Positions 19,090 through 27,467 of a stretch of DNA of 64,000 nucleotides are shown here, piece after piece. The stretch covers positions 124,001-188,000 of the forward strand of contig JAKEHY010000038.1 of assembly GCA_022614805.1 (NCBI GenBank). The letters are read 5' to 3'. Within the stretch, counting starts at the first letter, position 1, and every line of letters starts with the position of its first letter. The notes below the pieces were generated by a model. That model was not told the DNA's origin and made no database searches. It saw nothing but the letters and a program-made list of their open reading frames with translations. The position numbers and the translations under genes were made by a program. This stretch comes from Candidatus Zixiibacteriota bacterium. GTDB lineage: Bacteria; Zixibacteria; MSB-5A5; DSPP01.

Positions 19090-19638
19090 ATGAAGCCACT
19101 GTTCTCGGTTCACGCTGGCGAGTACTTAGCAGGCTCGCACATCGAGCGCCACTTTCGACATGTGAATGTGTGGGTGCCTGCCAAAGATACTGGAATCGAC
19201 TTACTGGTTTCTGACAGATCCAATCGCCGGTCAGTTTCGCTTCAAGTGAAGTTCTCGAAAGATTGGTTGGTTACAGACTTGGGACCGCAGTTTCAGCGGA
19301 GCCTCAGGGCATGCGGCTGGTGGACGCTCAATCGGGACAAGTTGAAGGGGTCGGTGGCCGACTACTGGGTATTCGTTCTACAAGGCTTCGCCAGTCGAAG
19401 CATCGACTTCGTAGTAGCTCCGCGCCGTGAACTATTGCGGCGTTTGGAACGCATTCATGGCCGGCAGAAGGTAATCCAGACGTATCTGTGGATCACCGAT
19501 AACAACCGTTGCTGGGAGACTCGAGGCTTGAAAAAGACCGACCAGCTTCGCATAGCGAGTGGACTATTCGCTGATGGACCGAGGGACTTCAGCGACTGGC
19601 TCAATGCATGGGCGCCTGTCGCTCGCTTAAACCGGTAG
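19090..19638 (+). CDS. Putative PD-(D/E)XK-like nuclease-fold protein
   Basis: A 182-residue protein with no assignable name. The N-terminal half fits a restriction-endonuclease-like core: E19 in a helix, D37 in TGIDLLVSD and Q52/K54 in SLQVKFSKDW (E...D...QxK), as in DUF4365/Mrr-like proteins. The remainder is Trp- and Arg-rich (RACGWWTLNRDKLKG, DYWVFVLQGF). Codon usage looks unlike the neighbours, with fewer TTG/TTT and Lys-AAA runs and more mixed codons. Together with its position between mqnC and mqnD this suggests an acquired gene. The ATG at 19090 gives a natural start. No methylase or partner is visible, so nuclease activity is inference. Confidence 0.6.
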   Translation: MKPLFSVHAGEYLAGSHIERHFRHVNVWVPAKDTGIDLLVSDRSNRRSVSLQVKFSKDWLVTDLGPQFQRSLRACGWWTLNRDKLKGSVADYWVFVLQGFASRSIDFVVAPRRELLRRLERIHGRQKVIQTYLWITDNNRCWETRGLKKTDQLRIASGLFADGPRDFSDWLNAWAPVARLNR

Positions 19639-19678
19639 CTTAAGTTGGGAGGGAGCTCTGCTCTCGACCCTGTAACCT

Positions 19679-20497
19679 TCAGACCAATTCCACCTTCGGT
19701 TCACCTTTCAAAATCCCCTTTTGGGCCGCTTTTTCAAACAGCAAGTTCAAAGCTTTCTCCCCCAGCAACCCCATATCCAGCGTGTAGTCGTTGACATACA
19801 TCCGCACAAACTTGCGACCAGTATCCCTGCCAATTCCTCTCCCAAATTGCAAGGCATATTCCAGCGCCGCCGGTTCATTAGCAAAGCCGTATTCAATGCT
19901 TCTTTTCAACCCGGTGGAAATTTCCTTCGCCAGTTCTTTTCCCAAATCCTTGCGCACCACGTCCAGCCCCAAGGGCAAAGGCAGGCCGGTTTCGGCAAAC
20001 CAGAGCGGGCCGAAGTCGGCGATCTTGAAAAGGCCGGTTTCCGGATAGGTCAGCTGCCCTTCGTGAATAATCACTCCGGCTTCCGCCTTTCCGTTTTTGA
20101 CTGTTTCAAACACTTTCGCGAAATCGACCGGCGCCGGCTCGAAGGGGGGCAGGAAAATTTGCGCCAGCAAATAAGCGGTGGTCCAAACGCCCGGGATGGC
20201 TACTTTTTTCCCTTTCAGTTCATCCGGTTTTATCGCCTGCCGGGCGACCAAAATCGGGCCGTAGTTCTTCCCCATACTGGCGCCGGTTTTCATTATCCAG
20301 TAGTCGGAAGCCATCTGCGTGAAGGCAAAGGCGGAAACGGCGGTCACCTCCAGTTCCCGCTTGAAGGCCCGCTCGTTCAGGGTCTGGATATCGGCCAAAA
20401 CATGCTCGATTTCAAAATCCCGGATTTTGACCGCCCCTTTGGCAAGGCCGTAAAACATAAAGGCGTCATCCGGGTCGGGGGAATGGCCGATTTTCAA
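19679..20497 (-). CDS. mqnD: 1,4-dihydroxy-6-naphthoate synthase
   Basis: MqnD converts cyclic dehypoxanthinyl futalosine to 1,4-dihydroxy-6-naphthoate. The 272-residue protein begins LKIGHSPDPDDAFMFYGLA, the family entry motif. It also has TAVSAFAFTQMASDYWIM, the GVWTTAYLL loop and the catalytic-region histidine in VIIHEGQLTYPETGLFK. The frame extends to 20677, but that extension has no family similarity. I place the start at TTG 20497, with GGAAAGGA six to thirteen bases ahead; GTG 20512 is the alternative. It lies opposite to the other mqn genes, separated from them by the nuclease-like gene. Confidence 0.92.
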   Translation of the reverse strand: MKIGHSPDPDDAFMFYGLAKGAVKIRDFEIEHVLADIQTLNERAFKRELEVTAVSAFAFTQMASDYWIMKTGASMGKNYGPILVARQAIKPDELKGKKVAIPGVWTTAYLLAQIFLPPFEPAPVDFAKVFETVKNGKAEAGVIIHEGQLTYPETGLFKIADFGPLWFAETGLPLPLGLDVVRKDLGKELAKEISTGLKRSIEYGFANEPAALEYALQFGRGIGRDTGRKFVRMYVNDYTLDMGLLGEKALNLLFEKAAQKGILKGEPKVELV

Positions 20498-20642
20498 GGT
20501 TTTCCTTTCCACGACTGGAAGATAGAAAATCGCGGCCGAAGCGCCATATTGCCATCCGTTCAGGCATACGTATATTCCCGTCTTAAAATTAAAACGGCCG
20601 GGAGGGTAGGGACCGTTGAATTGTTCGTTTAAGGGAGGAGCT

Positions 20643-23240
20643 ATGCGCCGCTTGGCAGCCGCCGCTTTGATAAGCATGGTCTTTTTTACTCTTCTTTCGG
20701 CCCGCGGGCGCTGGGGGGATTCCCACTCCGATTTCCACTACGCCCGCGACCGGGCTTTCGATTTGATTCACGTCCGGTTGGAAATCTCCTTTGATGAGGC
20801 CGAACGCTCCCTTTCCGGCAAGGTCACCCACACTTTCACTCCCATTTTGCCGGAACAAAGATTTTTGTTTCTGGATGCTGTCGGCCTGAAAATTGAAAAA
20901 GTTTCCGACCCGGCCGGAAATTCCTTGGCTTTTGAACAATTGGACGAAAAGCTGAAGATTGACTTGGGCCTGCCGTTTAAGCCATTTGCAGACACTTTTG
21001 TCATAACTATCGAATATGGCGGCCAACCGAAAGCGGGACTTTATTTCGTTCAGCCGGATTCGAAATATCCGCGCAAGCGCCGCCAAATCTGGACGCAGGG
21101 GGAAACCGAAGACACCCGCCTTTGGATTCCGATTTACGACTACCCGAACGATCGGGCCACTTCGGAAGTCATCGTCATCGTACCGGAAAAATATCTGGCG
21201 GTTTCCAACGGGGAACTGGTTTCCGACACCCGCACAGGCGGGAAGCGGGTTTTCCACTGGCGGGAGGGCGTTCCCCACGTCACCTATCTGATTTCACTCG
21301 TCGCCGGGGAATATGAAATGTATTCCGACACGGCCACCTTGAGTGTCGAAGGAAAAATTAAGACCGTTCCGCTTCTTTTCTATCATCCCCCCGGAGAAGA
21401 GGAGAAATCGGTCCGCTCCTTCGGCAAAACCGGCAAGATGATGCGCTTTTTCTCGGAAAAAATAGGGGTTTTCTATCCGTACGAAAAGTATTCCCAGGCC
21501 ACTATAGATGAGTTTATGTGGGGCGGGATGGAGAACATTTCCGCCACCACGCAGACGGAACGGACGCTCCACGACCGGCGGGCACACCAGGATTTCAAAT
21601 CGGAAGGGCTGGTGGCCCACGAACTGGCCCACCAGTGGTGGGGGGATTTGCTCACCTGCCGGGACTGGTCCCACGTCTGGCTGAACGAAGGGTTTGCCAC
21701 CTACTTCGATGCCCTGTTCCAGGAGTACGATTTGGGCTCCGACCAGATGCCGGTCGAGATGCGGGAGGGCCGGGACTATTATATGAGCGAAGACCGGCAC
21801 TACCGCCGCCCCATCGTCACGCAATACTACTCCGACCCCTTGGATGTGTTTGATTCCCATACCTACCCCAAGGGAGGGTGGGTCTTACATATGCTGCGTA
21901 ATTATCTGGGAGAAGAGCTTTGGTGGAAGGGAATCAATCATTACTGCAAAAAGCATTATGCCGGCAGCGTGGTCACCGCCGACTTTGAGAAAGCAATGGA
22001 AGAGGCAACCGGCAAGAATCTGGACTGGTTTTTCCAGCAGTGGGTCTATAAGGCGGGCTACCCGGAATTCAAAATCCGCTCCCGCTGGGATGATTCCGGC
22101 AAAGTGACGAAAATTACGGTCGAGCAGACCCAGGAAACCGATTCGCTGACCCCTCTTTTCCGTGTGAAGCTGCCGGTGGTCATCACAACCCCCAAGGAAA
22201 CCGTTCACGACACCCTCTGGGTTGACCAGAAAGAGGAGGTTTTTTACATCCCCTCCTCCGAACGGCCCAAGATGGTGGAAGTAGACCCCCGGCTGACCGT
22301 TCTAAAGAAGGTCGATTTCGAACGCGCGGAAGGGGCTTTGCGGTACCAGTTAGAGGCAAGCCCAATCGCCGAATCCCGCCGGGAGGCGGCCGAGGCTTTA
22401 GGAAAATTTACTTCGGACGAGACCGTTGAGGTTTTGGCCAAAGTACTGAAGTCCGAGCGTTTTTTCGATGTCCGGCGGGAAGCGGCCCTGTCGCTGGGGA
22501 AAATCCGGGGGGAACGGGCCAAAAAAGCGCTTTTTGCCGGTTTATCGGACGACGATTCCCGTGTCCGACTTAACTGCGTGAAGGCCCTGGCAAGTTTTTC
22601 GGAGGATGCCGAAGTGGTCGGCCGCTTGAAACAAGTTTTTGCCGCCGACACGAGCTACGCCATCGTGGCGGAGATTCTGACCTCCATTTCCGAACTGGGG
22701 CCGCCGGATGCTTTCGAATTTCTGCAAAAGGGGCTTTTGCGCTCCTCCCATAACGAGGTTATCTCCACCGCCGCTTTGAAGGGATTGGCGGAGTTGAAAG
22801 ACTTGAAGGCGGCAGACATTCTTTTCGCCCACACCCTCTACGGCCGTCCCTTTCCGGTCCGCTCCGCCTCCATCGAGGCCTTGGGAAAACTGGGGCATTA
22901 TTTGGGGGAAGACGAAGGGCTTGTCGCTTCCCGGCTGAAGGAGAAAATCAAAAAGTGGCTGGTGGCTCTTTTGGGCGACCCGAAATACAACGCCCGGCTG
23001 GCGGCCATCGAGGCTTTGGGCACCTTCGGTGATGAAGAAACCATAGATGAGTTGAAAAAAGCGGAAGCGAGCGAGACGCACTATCAACTGGTCAAGGCCT
23101 CCCGCCAGGCGATAGAATCGATTCGCACCGGCCAGAAGGGCTTGGTTCCGTTGGACGAGCTGCGCGCCCGGTTGGAAGGGCTGGAGGATGAGAATAAGGG
23201 GCTGCGGCAGCGGATAGAGGCGTTGGAGAAAAAACGGTAA
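20643..23240 (+). CDS. Secreted M1-family aminopeptidase with C-terminal HEAT repeats
   Basis: A zinc metallopeptidase of the aminopeptidase N/LTA4 hydrolase group, exported by an N-terminal signal (MRRLAAAALISMVFFTLLSARG). From the ATG at 20643 it has 865 residues; AAGGGAGGAG at 20631-20640 is a strong ribosome site, which decides against the upstream frame extension. The catalytic motif HELAHQWWGD starts at residue 326, the third zinc ligand is in NEGFATYFD, and the exopeptidase motif GGMENISATT lies near 297. From about residue 570 to the end are HEAT-like repeats (EAAEALGKFTSDETVEVLAKVL and similar) and a short coiled coil. It likely acts outside the inner membrane on peptides. Confidence 0.92.
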   Translation: MRRLAAAALISMVFFTLLSARGRWGDSHSDFHYARDRAFDLIHVRLEISFDEAERSLSGKVTHTFTPILPEQRFLFLDAVGLKIEKVSDPAGNSLAFEQLDEKLKIDLGLPFKPFADTFVITIEYGGQPKAGLYFVQPDSKYPRKRRQIWTQGETEDTRLWIPIYDYPNDRATSEVIVIVPEKYLAVSNGELVSDTRTGGKRVFHWREGVPHVTYLISLVAGEYEMYSDTATLSVEGKIKTVPLLFYHPPGEEEKSVRSFGKTGKMMRFFSEKIGVFYPYEKYSQATIDEFMWGGMENISATTQTERTLHDRRAHQDFKSEGLVAHELAHQWWGDLLTCRDWSHVWLNEGFATYFDALFQEYDLGSDQMPVEMREGRDYYMSEDRHYRRPIVTQYYSDPLDVFDSHTYPKGGWVLHMLRNYLGEELWWKGINHYCKKHYAGSVVTADFEKAMEEATGKNLDWFFQQWVYKAGYPEFKIRSRWDDSGKVTKITVEQTQETDSLTPLFRVKLPVVITTPKETVHDTLWVDQKEEVFYIPSSERPKMVEVDPRLTVLKKVDFERAEGALRYQLEASPIAESRREAAEALGKFTSDETVEVLAKVLKSERFFDVRREAALSLGKIRGERAKKALFAGLSDDDSRVRLNCVKALASFSEDAEVVGRLKQVFAADTSYAIVAEILTSISELGPPDAFEFLQKGLLRSSHNEVISTAALKGLAELKDLKAADILFAHTLYGRPFPVRSASIEALGKLGHYLGEDEGLVASRLKEKIKKWLVALLGDPKYNARLAAIEALGTFGDEETIDELKKAEASETHYQLVKASRQAIESIRTGQKGLVPLDELRARLEGLEDENKGLRQRIEALEKKR

Positions 23241-24196
23241 TGGTTAAAACCCTCCTTTTCGAAGGCGGCGCCGTCCGGGAAGGGAGCCTGTCGGATGTGG
23301 AACGGCCGGGCGTCATCAGTTGGATGGATGTTGAAAACCCTTCCGAAGAGGAGCTGGCAACCATCGCCCGGTTGACGCAGGTTGAAGCAGCGGAACTGGA
23401 AGATTATTTGGGCCGGGGGCAGATGGCGGTGACCCGAAATTATGAGAACTATTCCCTTATGATTTTCCGCTCCGCTTTGCGGGGCCATCCAGAGGCCTTC
23501 ACCCAGCCTTTCGTGATTTTAGTCTCCAAGAAAAACAAGGATTTCATCACCCTCCACCGCCACCCTTCCAGCTCTATGCAGCGGATTTACCGGTATCCAA
23601 CCCAGCGGCTGACGGGGCTTTTTGCCAAGGGGCCGACGATGCTCCTCTACGCCCTTTTGGACGAGTTTATCGAAAGCTACCGGGTGGCCCTGGCGGCCGT
23701 GGAGGACGTGGTGGAAGAAGTGGAGGATGCGGTGATCAGCGGGCATTCGGGGGACACGGTTTTGAAACAAGTGCTGGGGGTTAAAAAGGCTCTGGTTTAC
23801 TATCGCAAGGACCTGGCGGCCAACCGTGAGGTGCTCTCCTCCCTGCAAAAGGAATACGCCGACCAGGTCTCCCGGGCTTTGGTGGCGAAATTCCGGCTGC
23901 ACTACGCCGATATCTCATCCCTGTACGAAAGCGTTTCGATTTACCACGATATTTTATCCACCGCCACCGAGGTGCACTTCTCGATGGTTTCCGCCAGCTT
24001 GAATCTGACGATAAAAAGAGTCACCTCCTGGGGGGCCATCATTCTGGTTCCGACCTTTGTCGCCACCATTTACGGGATGAACTTCGCGCATCTCCCCCTG
24101 GCCGACACCCCCTACGGCTTTTGGATTTTACTGGCCTTAATGTCCCTTTCGGTTTTGGGATTGGTGCGGTATTTCAAAAAGCAAGACTGGTTGTAG
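23240..24196 (+). CDS. corA: CorA-family magnesium/divalent cation channel
   Basis: Pentameric Mg2+ channel of the inner membrane. The 318 residues consist of a soluble N-terminal funnel with a long helix (about 140-260) and two C-terminal membrane helices. The selectivity motif GMN is in TIYGMNFAHLP near residue 279 between the helices. The C-terminal RYFKKQDWL is the positively charged tail expected. Its ATG overlaps the last base of the peptidase stop, so it is probably co-transcribed. A parS palindrome follows 34 bases after its stop. Confidence 0.94.
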   Translation: MVKTLLFEGGAVREGSLSDVERPGVISWMDVENPSEEELATIARLTQVEAAELEDYLGRGQMAVTRNYENYSLMIFRSALRGHPEAFTQPFVILVSKKNKDFITLHRHPSSSMQRIYRYPTQRLTGLFAKGPTMLLYALLDEFIESYRVALAAVEDVVEEVEDAVISGHSGDTVLKQVLGVKKALVYYRKDLAANREVLSSLQKEYADQVSRALVAKFRLHYADISSLYESVSIYHDILSTATEVHFSMVSASLNLTIKRVTSWGAIILVPTFVATIYGMNFAHLPLADTPYGFWILLALMSLSVLGLVRYFKKQDWL

Positions 24197-24230
24197 GCTC
24201 GCCTAAAGGGCGCAACCCTTTCGGACAAAA

Positions 24231-24250
24231 AATGTTTCACGTGAAACATT
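24231..24250. other. parS: parS centromere-like site (ParB-binding palindrome)
   Basis: A perfect 20-bp palindrome whose central 16 bases at 24233-24248, TGTTTCACGTGAAACA, equal the bacterial chromosomal parS consensus. It is intergenic, between the ends of the convergent corA and cyclase-family genes. ParB loads at parS and spreads to organise the origin region and recruit SMC. Chromosomal parS sites cluster near the replication origin, so this window probably lies in the origin-proximal part. parA and parB themselves are not in the window. Confidence 0.9.
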
Positions 24251-24301
24251 TTGGTTAACTTCAGATTTTGCGGATGGTTGCGGGAAAACGAAAAAGATTT
24301 C

Positions 24302-24925
24302 TTAACGCTCTATCAAAACCGCCCGGGCGGGGGCACCGTCGCCATCCTTGATTTTCAATGGCAGGCAGAAGAGTTCGTATTTCCCGGCCTGCACGTAGGA
24401 GAGGTTCAGTCCTTCCAAAATCACCGTGCCGGCCTTGAGGAGGGCCAAATGGGTTTGCGGGGTTTTGACGTCGAACTTTTCAATCGACAAATAATCAATG
24501 CCGACTACCTTCAGCTTGCGGGTGGCCAGGTATTCGGCCGCGGCCGTGGTCAGATAGGTGTAGCTCCTGGAAAATTCCTTCCGTTCCCACAGAAAGGAGT
24601 TTTTGGTCTTGAAAATCACCCGTTCGGCGGTGATTTTATGCTTTTGCAAAACGGGGAGGGTGATTTCATCCTCGATGCCGATGTCAATCACTTCGCACTC
24701 GCCGATCAAAGTCTCCAGCGGAATTTCGTTGGCCTTGGCCCCCTCCGCCAGCATGTGGAAGGGGGGGTCGATGTGGGTGCCGGCGTGAGTGGATAAACAG
24801 AGCCGGGAGATGTTCGGGTCACCGGTGGGGCCGACTCGGGAAAGGGGGACAATCTCCACCGGCGGGTCGCCGGGGTAAACAACCAGTTCCGGGGAGATGC
24901 GCACGGATATATCATGAATTTTCAT
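24302..24925 (-). CDS. Cyclase-family (kynurenine formamidase-like) metal hydrolase
   Basis: A 207-residue member of the Cyclase/KynB fold. The metal-binding signature HAGTHIDPPFHM is present near residue 47, with a downstream ERVIFKTKNS region and the YLTTAAAEYLATRKLKVVGIDY segment typical of the family. Members hydrolyse N-formylkynurenine, cyclic amides or similar substrates; without tryptophan catabolism genes nearby the substrate stays unknown. The ATG at 24925 has no strong ribosome site. The gene is convergent with corA. Confidence 0.88.
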   Translation of the reverse strand: MKIHDISVRISPELVVYPGDPPVEIVPLSRVGPTGDPNISRLCLSTHAGTHIDPPFHMLAEGAKANEIPLETLIGECEVIDIGIEDEITLPVLQKHKITAERVIFKTKNSFLWERKEFSRSYTYLTTAAAEYLATRKLKVVGIDYLSIEKFDVKTPQTHLALLKAGTVILEGLNLSYVQAGKYELFCLPLKIKDGDGAPARAVLIER

Positions 24926-25082
24926 ACTTCGCTCTATTTATCTATTCGGCCAAAAGCGACCATCCATAAGCCGCCCGAAAATAGGGATTTTCAGCGAAAA
25001 TGAAAATAATTTAGGGGGTCGGAAAAGAAAAACCCGCTTGTTGACGGAAACGGGGAAGTATTATCTTCCCCCCTGAACGGCT

Positions 25083-25598
25083 ATGCCTAAAAATTCGGCG
25101 AACCATCCCCTTCCGGCCATCTGGGCCCCTTGGCGGGAGGGGTTTATACTGGGGAGCAAGGAAAAGGGGTGCATCTTTTGCCGCCGTCTCCGGCGGAAAA
25201 GGGACAAAACCGATTTAATCCTTTTTCGGGGGCGAACCAGCTTCGTCATACTGAACCTCTATCCTTACACCAGCGGGCATTTGATGATTCTCCCCAACCG
25301 GCACATCGCCGCGCTTTCGGAACTGACCGCCGAAGAATCGGCGGAGATGATGGAGCTGGCGGCCCGGGCGGCGGAGGGGATGAAGCGGGCCCTGCATCCG
25401 GAAGGGTTTAATCTCGGCATGAACCTGGGGCGGGCGGCGGGGGCGGGGGTGGAGGGGCATTTGCACCTGCACGTGGTGCCCCGCTGGACGGGGGACGCCA
25501 ATTTTATGCCGGTGGTCGGAAAGACCAAAGTTTTCTCGGTGGGGTTGCGAAAAACCTATGATTTGTTATATCCGTATCTGAACGGCAGGGGAAAATGA
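25083..25598 (+). CDS. HIT-domain nucleotide hydrolase/phosphorylase
   Basis: A 171-residue histidine-triad protein. The catalytic triad is H126-L-H128-L-H130 in HLHLHVVPRW. The N-terminal CIFCRRL supplies two cysteines of the Ap4A-phosphorylase-like zinc site, and NLYPYTSGHLMILPNRH is the conserved core strand. Family members cleave dinucleoside polyphosphates or AMP conjugates; the exact substrate is not determinable. The stop overlaps the start of the HTH/aconitase-like gene by four bases (ATGA), so the two are translationally coupled, which may imply a shared role. Confidence 0.92.
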   Translation: MPKNSANHPLPAIWAPWREGFILGSKEKGCIFCRRLRRKRDKTDLILFRGRTSFVILNLYPYTSGHLMILPNRHIAALSELTAEESAEMMELAARAAEGMKRALHPEGFNLGMNLGRAAGAGVEGHLHLHVVPRWTGDANFMPVVGKTKVFSVGLRKTYDLLYPYLNGRGK

Positions 25599-27079
25599 GC
25601 AGAATTCCCAACAAAACCCAACTGGTCGAGTTGCAGAAAAAGTACAAAACCCACGAACGCATCGGCGAGGCTTTGGGGGGAGTGCCGGCCTATCTGGTTT
25701 CCTACTGGATGCGGAAAAAAAGCGTCCCCAAAATCTCCGAGCCGAAGTTTTCCCGCTACCAGATTCAATCCCTATGGGAAGAGACCGGCTCGGATGCCAA
25801 GGCGGGGGGGGGGTTGGGGATTTCCAAAGCCGCCTTTTACCGCTGGCGGCGGGTGTACGGGCTTACCGAACGGCCGAAGGTTCTAAAGCTGCACCAGCTC
25901 GATTTGGGAATCGGGTCGCCGCGGCGGGAGGCGTACCGGAAATCGACCGTTCTGGAACAGGTGCTGACGGAAAAATTGAAAGGAAAAGAGCTTCAGGTCG
26001 GGGAAAAAGTGGAGATTTTTCCCGACCGGGGGGCTGTCTGGTTTTCGCCGGAGGAGCTGCCGGACTGGCCGGAGGTGGAAAGGCCCTATCCGGTGAACCT
26101 GTTCGAGTTTTTCAATCCGCTGACCCGCTCCGGCTCCGGCACCGTCCGGGGGGAGGAGAAGATCGACGGGCGGGTTCTTTCCGCCGGCGACGGGGTTTTT
26201 CATCAGCTCCTCTTTGAGCAGCGCCTCCCCCGGCCGTTTGAACTGGTCGGCATCGCCGGCCACCATCATACCGCCCTATCCGGTTTTGGCGCTTTGGTTT
26301 TTCCGACGGAACGGGAGCGGCTGGCGGAGGGATACCCCCTTTCCCTGACGATTCCGAAGGTTTATCAGGTCGTTTTGACCGGCGAGCTTCCCTTTGGCAC
26401 AACGGTCGCCGATTTGGTTCTTTTGCTGCAAAATCGGATTCCCCCCCACTGGAACTCCCACAGTGTGGTGGAATTTCTGGGGGAGGGGGTCGATTGCCTT
26501 TCCCCCGAAGAGCGCTTCGGCCTGGCCAATCTGGCCGGGGAGCTTCATTTGCAAACCGTCCTTGTGGCCGCGCAAATGCCTGTGGAAAAAGAGGCGCGTA
26601 TCGGGGATTGGAAGGTGGAACGGCTGGAATTCGACCTGTCGAATGTTGACCCCGGCGTTTGTCATTACCCGCAGGGGCTCGTCGGCGAGCCGTTGTCCGG
26701 CCGCTTGGGCTGGCCGGTGGAGCGGGTTTTCATCGGCGGCTGCCAGAGCGGAAATTTAGAAGATTTGGAGACGGTGGCCCGGCTTTTGGAAAACCGAATG
26801 ATTGACGACGGGGTGGAGCTTTCCATCTTTCCCGCCTCCCGGACGGTTTATCGCAAGGCCTTGCGCAAAGGGGTGCTGGATACGCTGGTGGGGGCCGGCG
26901 CCTACATTTTTCCGCCGGGCAGCTCTCCGGTTTCCTGGTCGGGGAAAATCTTTGCCACGACAGACCGAGCCTGCCTGGAACATCTACACCCGCAAGACGT
27001 CTGGACCGGGTCTTTTTTGACCGGTTTGGCGGCTGCCTTGACGGGGAAGCTCACCGACCCGAGAAGTTTGTTTAGATAA
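25595..27079 (+). CDS. HTH-like domain fused to a degenerate aconitase/IPMD large-subunit domain
   Basis: A 494-residue protein. Residues 1-105 look like two helix-turn-helix units (LVELQKKYKTHERIGEALGG with LVSYWMRKK; GISKAAFYRWRRVYGLTERP). From about 110 it follows 3-isopropylmalate dehydratase/aconitase large subunits: ILTEK-like entry (VLTEKLKGKELQVGEKVEI), GHHHTALSGFGALVFP where LeuC has GDSHT..GAFGALAF, the VVLTGELPFGTTVADLVL strand, and FIGGCQSGNLEDLE where LeuC has GSCTNxRIEDL. Of the three Fe-S cysteines only C383 remains; the CxxC pair aligns with S443 and V446 (PPGSSPVS), and the GDSH aspartate is H223. A [4Fe-4S] cluster and hydro-lyase activity are therefore unlikely. A ligand-sensing DNA- or RNA-binding regulator is my inference. 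Confidence 0.75.
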   Translation: MSRIPNKTQLVELQKKYKTHERIGEALGGVPAYLVSYWMRKKSVPKISEPKFSRYQIQSLWEETGSDAKAGGGLGISKAAFYRWRRVYGLTERPKVLKLHQLDLGIGSPRREAYRKSTVLEQVLTEKLKGKELQVGEKVEIFPDRGAVWFSPEELPDWPEVERPYPVNLFEFFNPLTRSGSGTVRGEEKIDGRVLSAGDGVFHQLLFEQRLPRPFELVGIAGHHHTALSGFGALVFPTERERLAEGYPLSLTIPKVYQVVLTGELPFGTTVADLVLLLQNRIPPHWNSHSVVEFLGEGVDCLSPEERFGLANLAGELHLQTVLVAAQMPVEKEARIGDWKVERLEFDLSNVDPGVCHYPQGLVGEPLSGRLGWPVERVFIGGCQSGNLEDLETVARLLENRMIDDGVELSIFPASRTVYRKALRKGVLDTLVGAGAYIFPPGSSPVSWSGKIFATTDRACLEHLHPQDVWTGSFLTGLAAALTGKLTDPRSLFR

Positions 27080-27122
27080 CGACAATATGTATGACCCTCT
27101 GAAGAATAATGGATGTGATACA

Positions 27123-27385
27123 TCATACTTCGGAAGACACCGGTTGTCCAGATGTCAGTTTCTCTTTAAGTACTGCATAAGGAGCTTTCCCGGCCAAGGA
27201 ACTATGCGGCCGGTTGAAGCTGTGGAGCCCTCCCAGACCCGTAGTTTTTGATTTAAATCTACGTCATCGGTGTAGGTCAAGAGTTGATAGAATTCGAAGC
27301 CGTCCGTCCGGTGAGAGGGTGCGACTTCGCCGTTAAGCCGGAGCGTTCGTGTTTGGATGCATCCCACTTCTATTTTAAGCCCTGT
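27123..27385 (-). pseudogene. Frameshifted C-terminal remnant of an IS481/IS3-type transposase
   Basis: On the minus strand one frame reads RLNGEVAPSHRTDGFEFYQL and then LTYTDDVDLNQKLRVWE, the characteristic end of a DDE integrase-core transposase (usual form KVERSHRTD..EFYQLLTY). After VWE the reading shifts frame and continues LHSFNRPHSSLAGKAPYAVL then KEKLTSG, the family C-terminus (YNxxRPHxxLxGKTPYE). About 85 residues remain; the catalytic D, D and most of the core are gone. No terminal inverted repeats are seen. It fills most of the 388-base gap between the HTH/aconitase and patatin genes; the rest of the gap shows no other feature. Confidence 0.8.
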
Positions 27386-27467
27386 CCCAAATCCCGCTTT
27401 TTCCGATAACTATTAAGGGGGCAACTCTGTACCCAAAACGGAGGTTATAAATAATAGAGGCGCGAAA

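Noticed and set aside
20498-20677. N-terminal extension of mqnD
   Set aside because: Translated sequence before LKIGHSPDPDD has no MqnD similarity and crosses the promoter region of the divergent peptidase gene.
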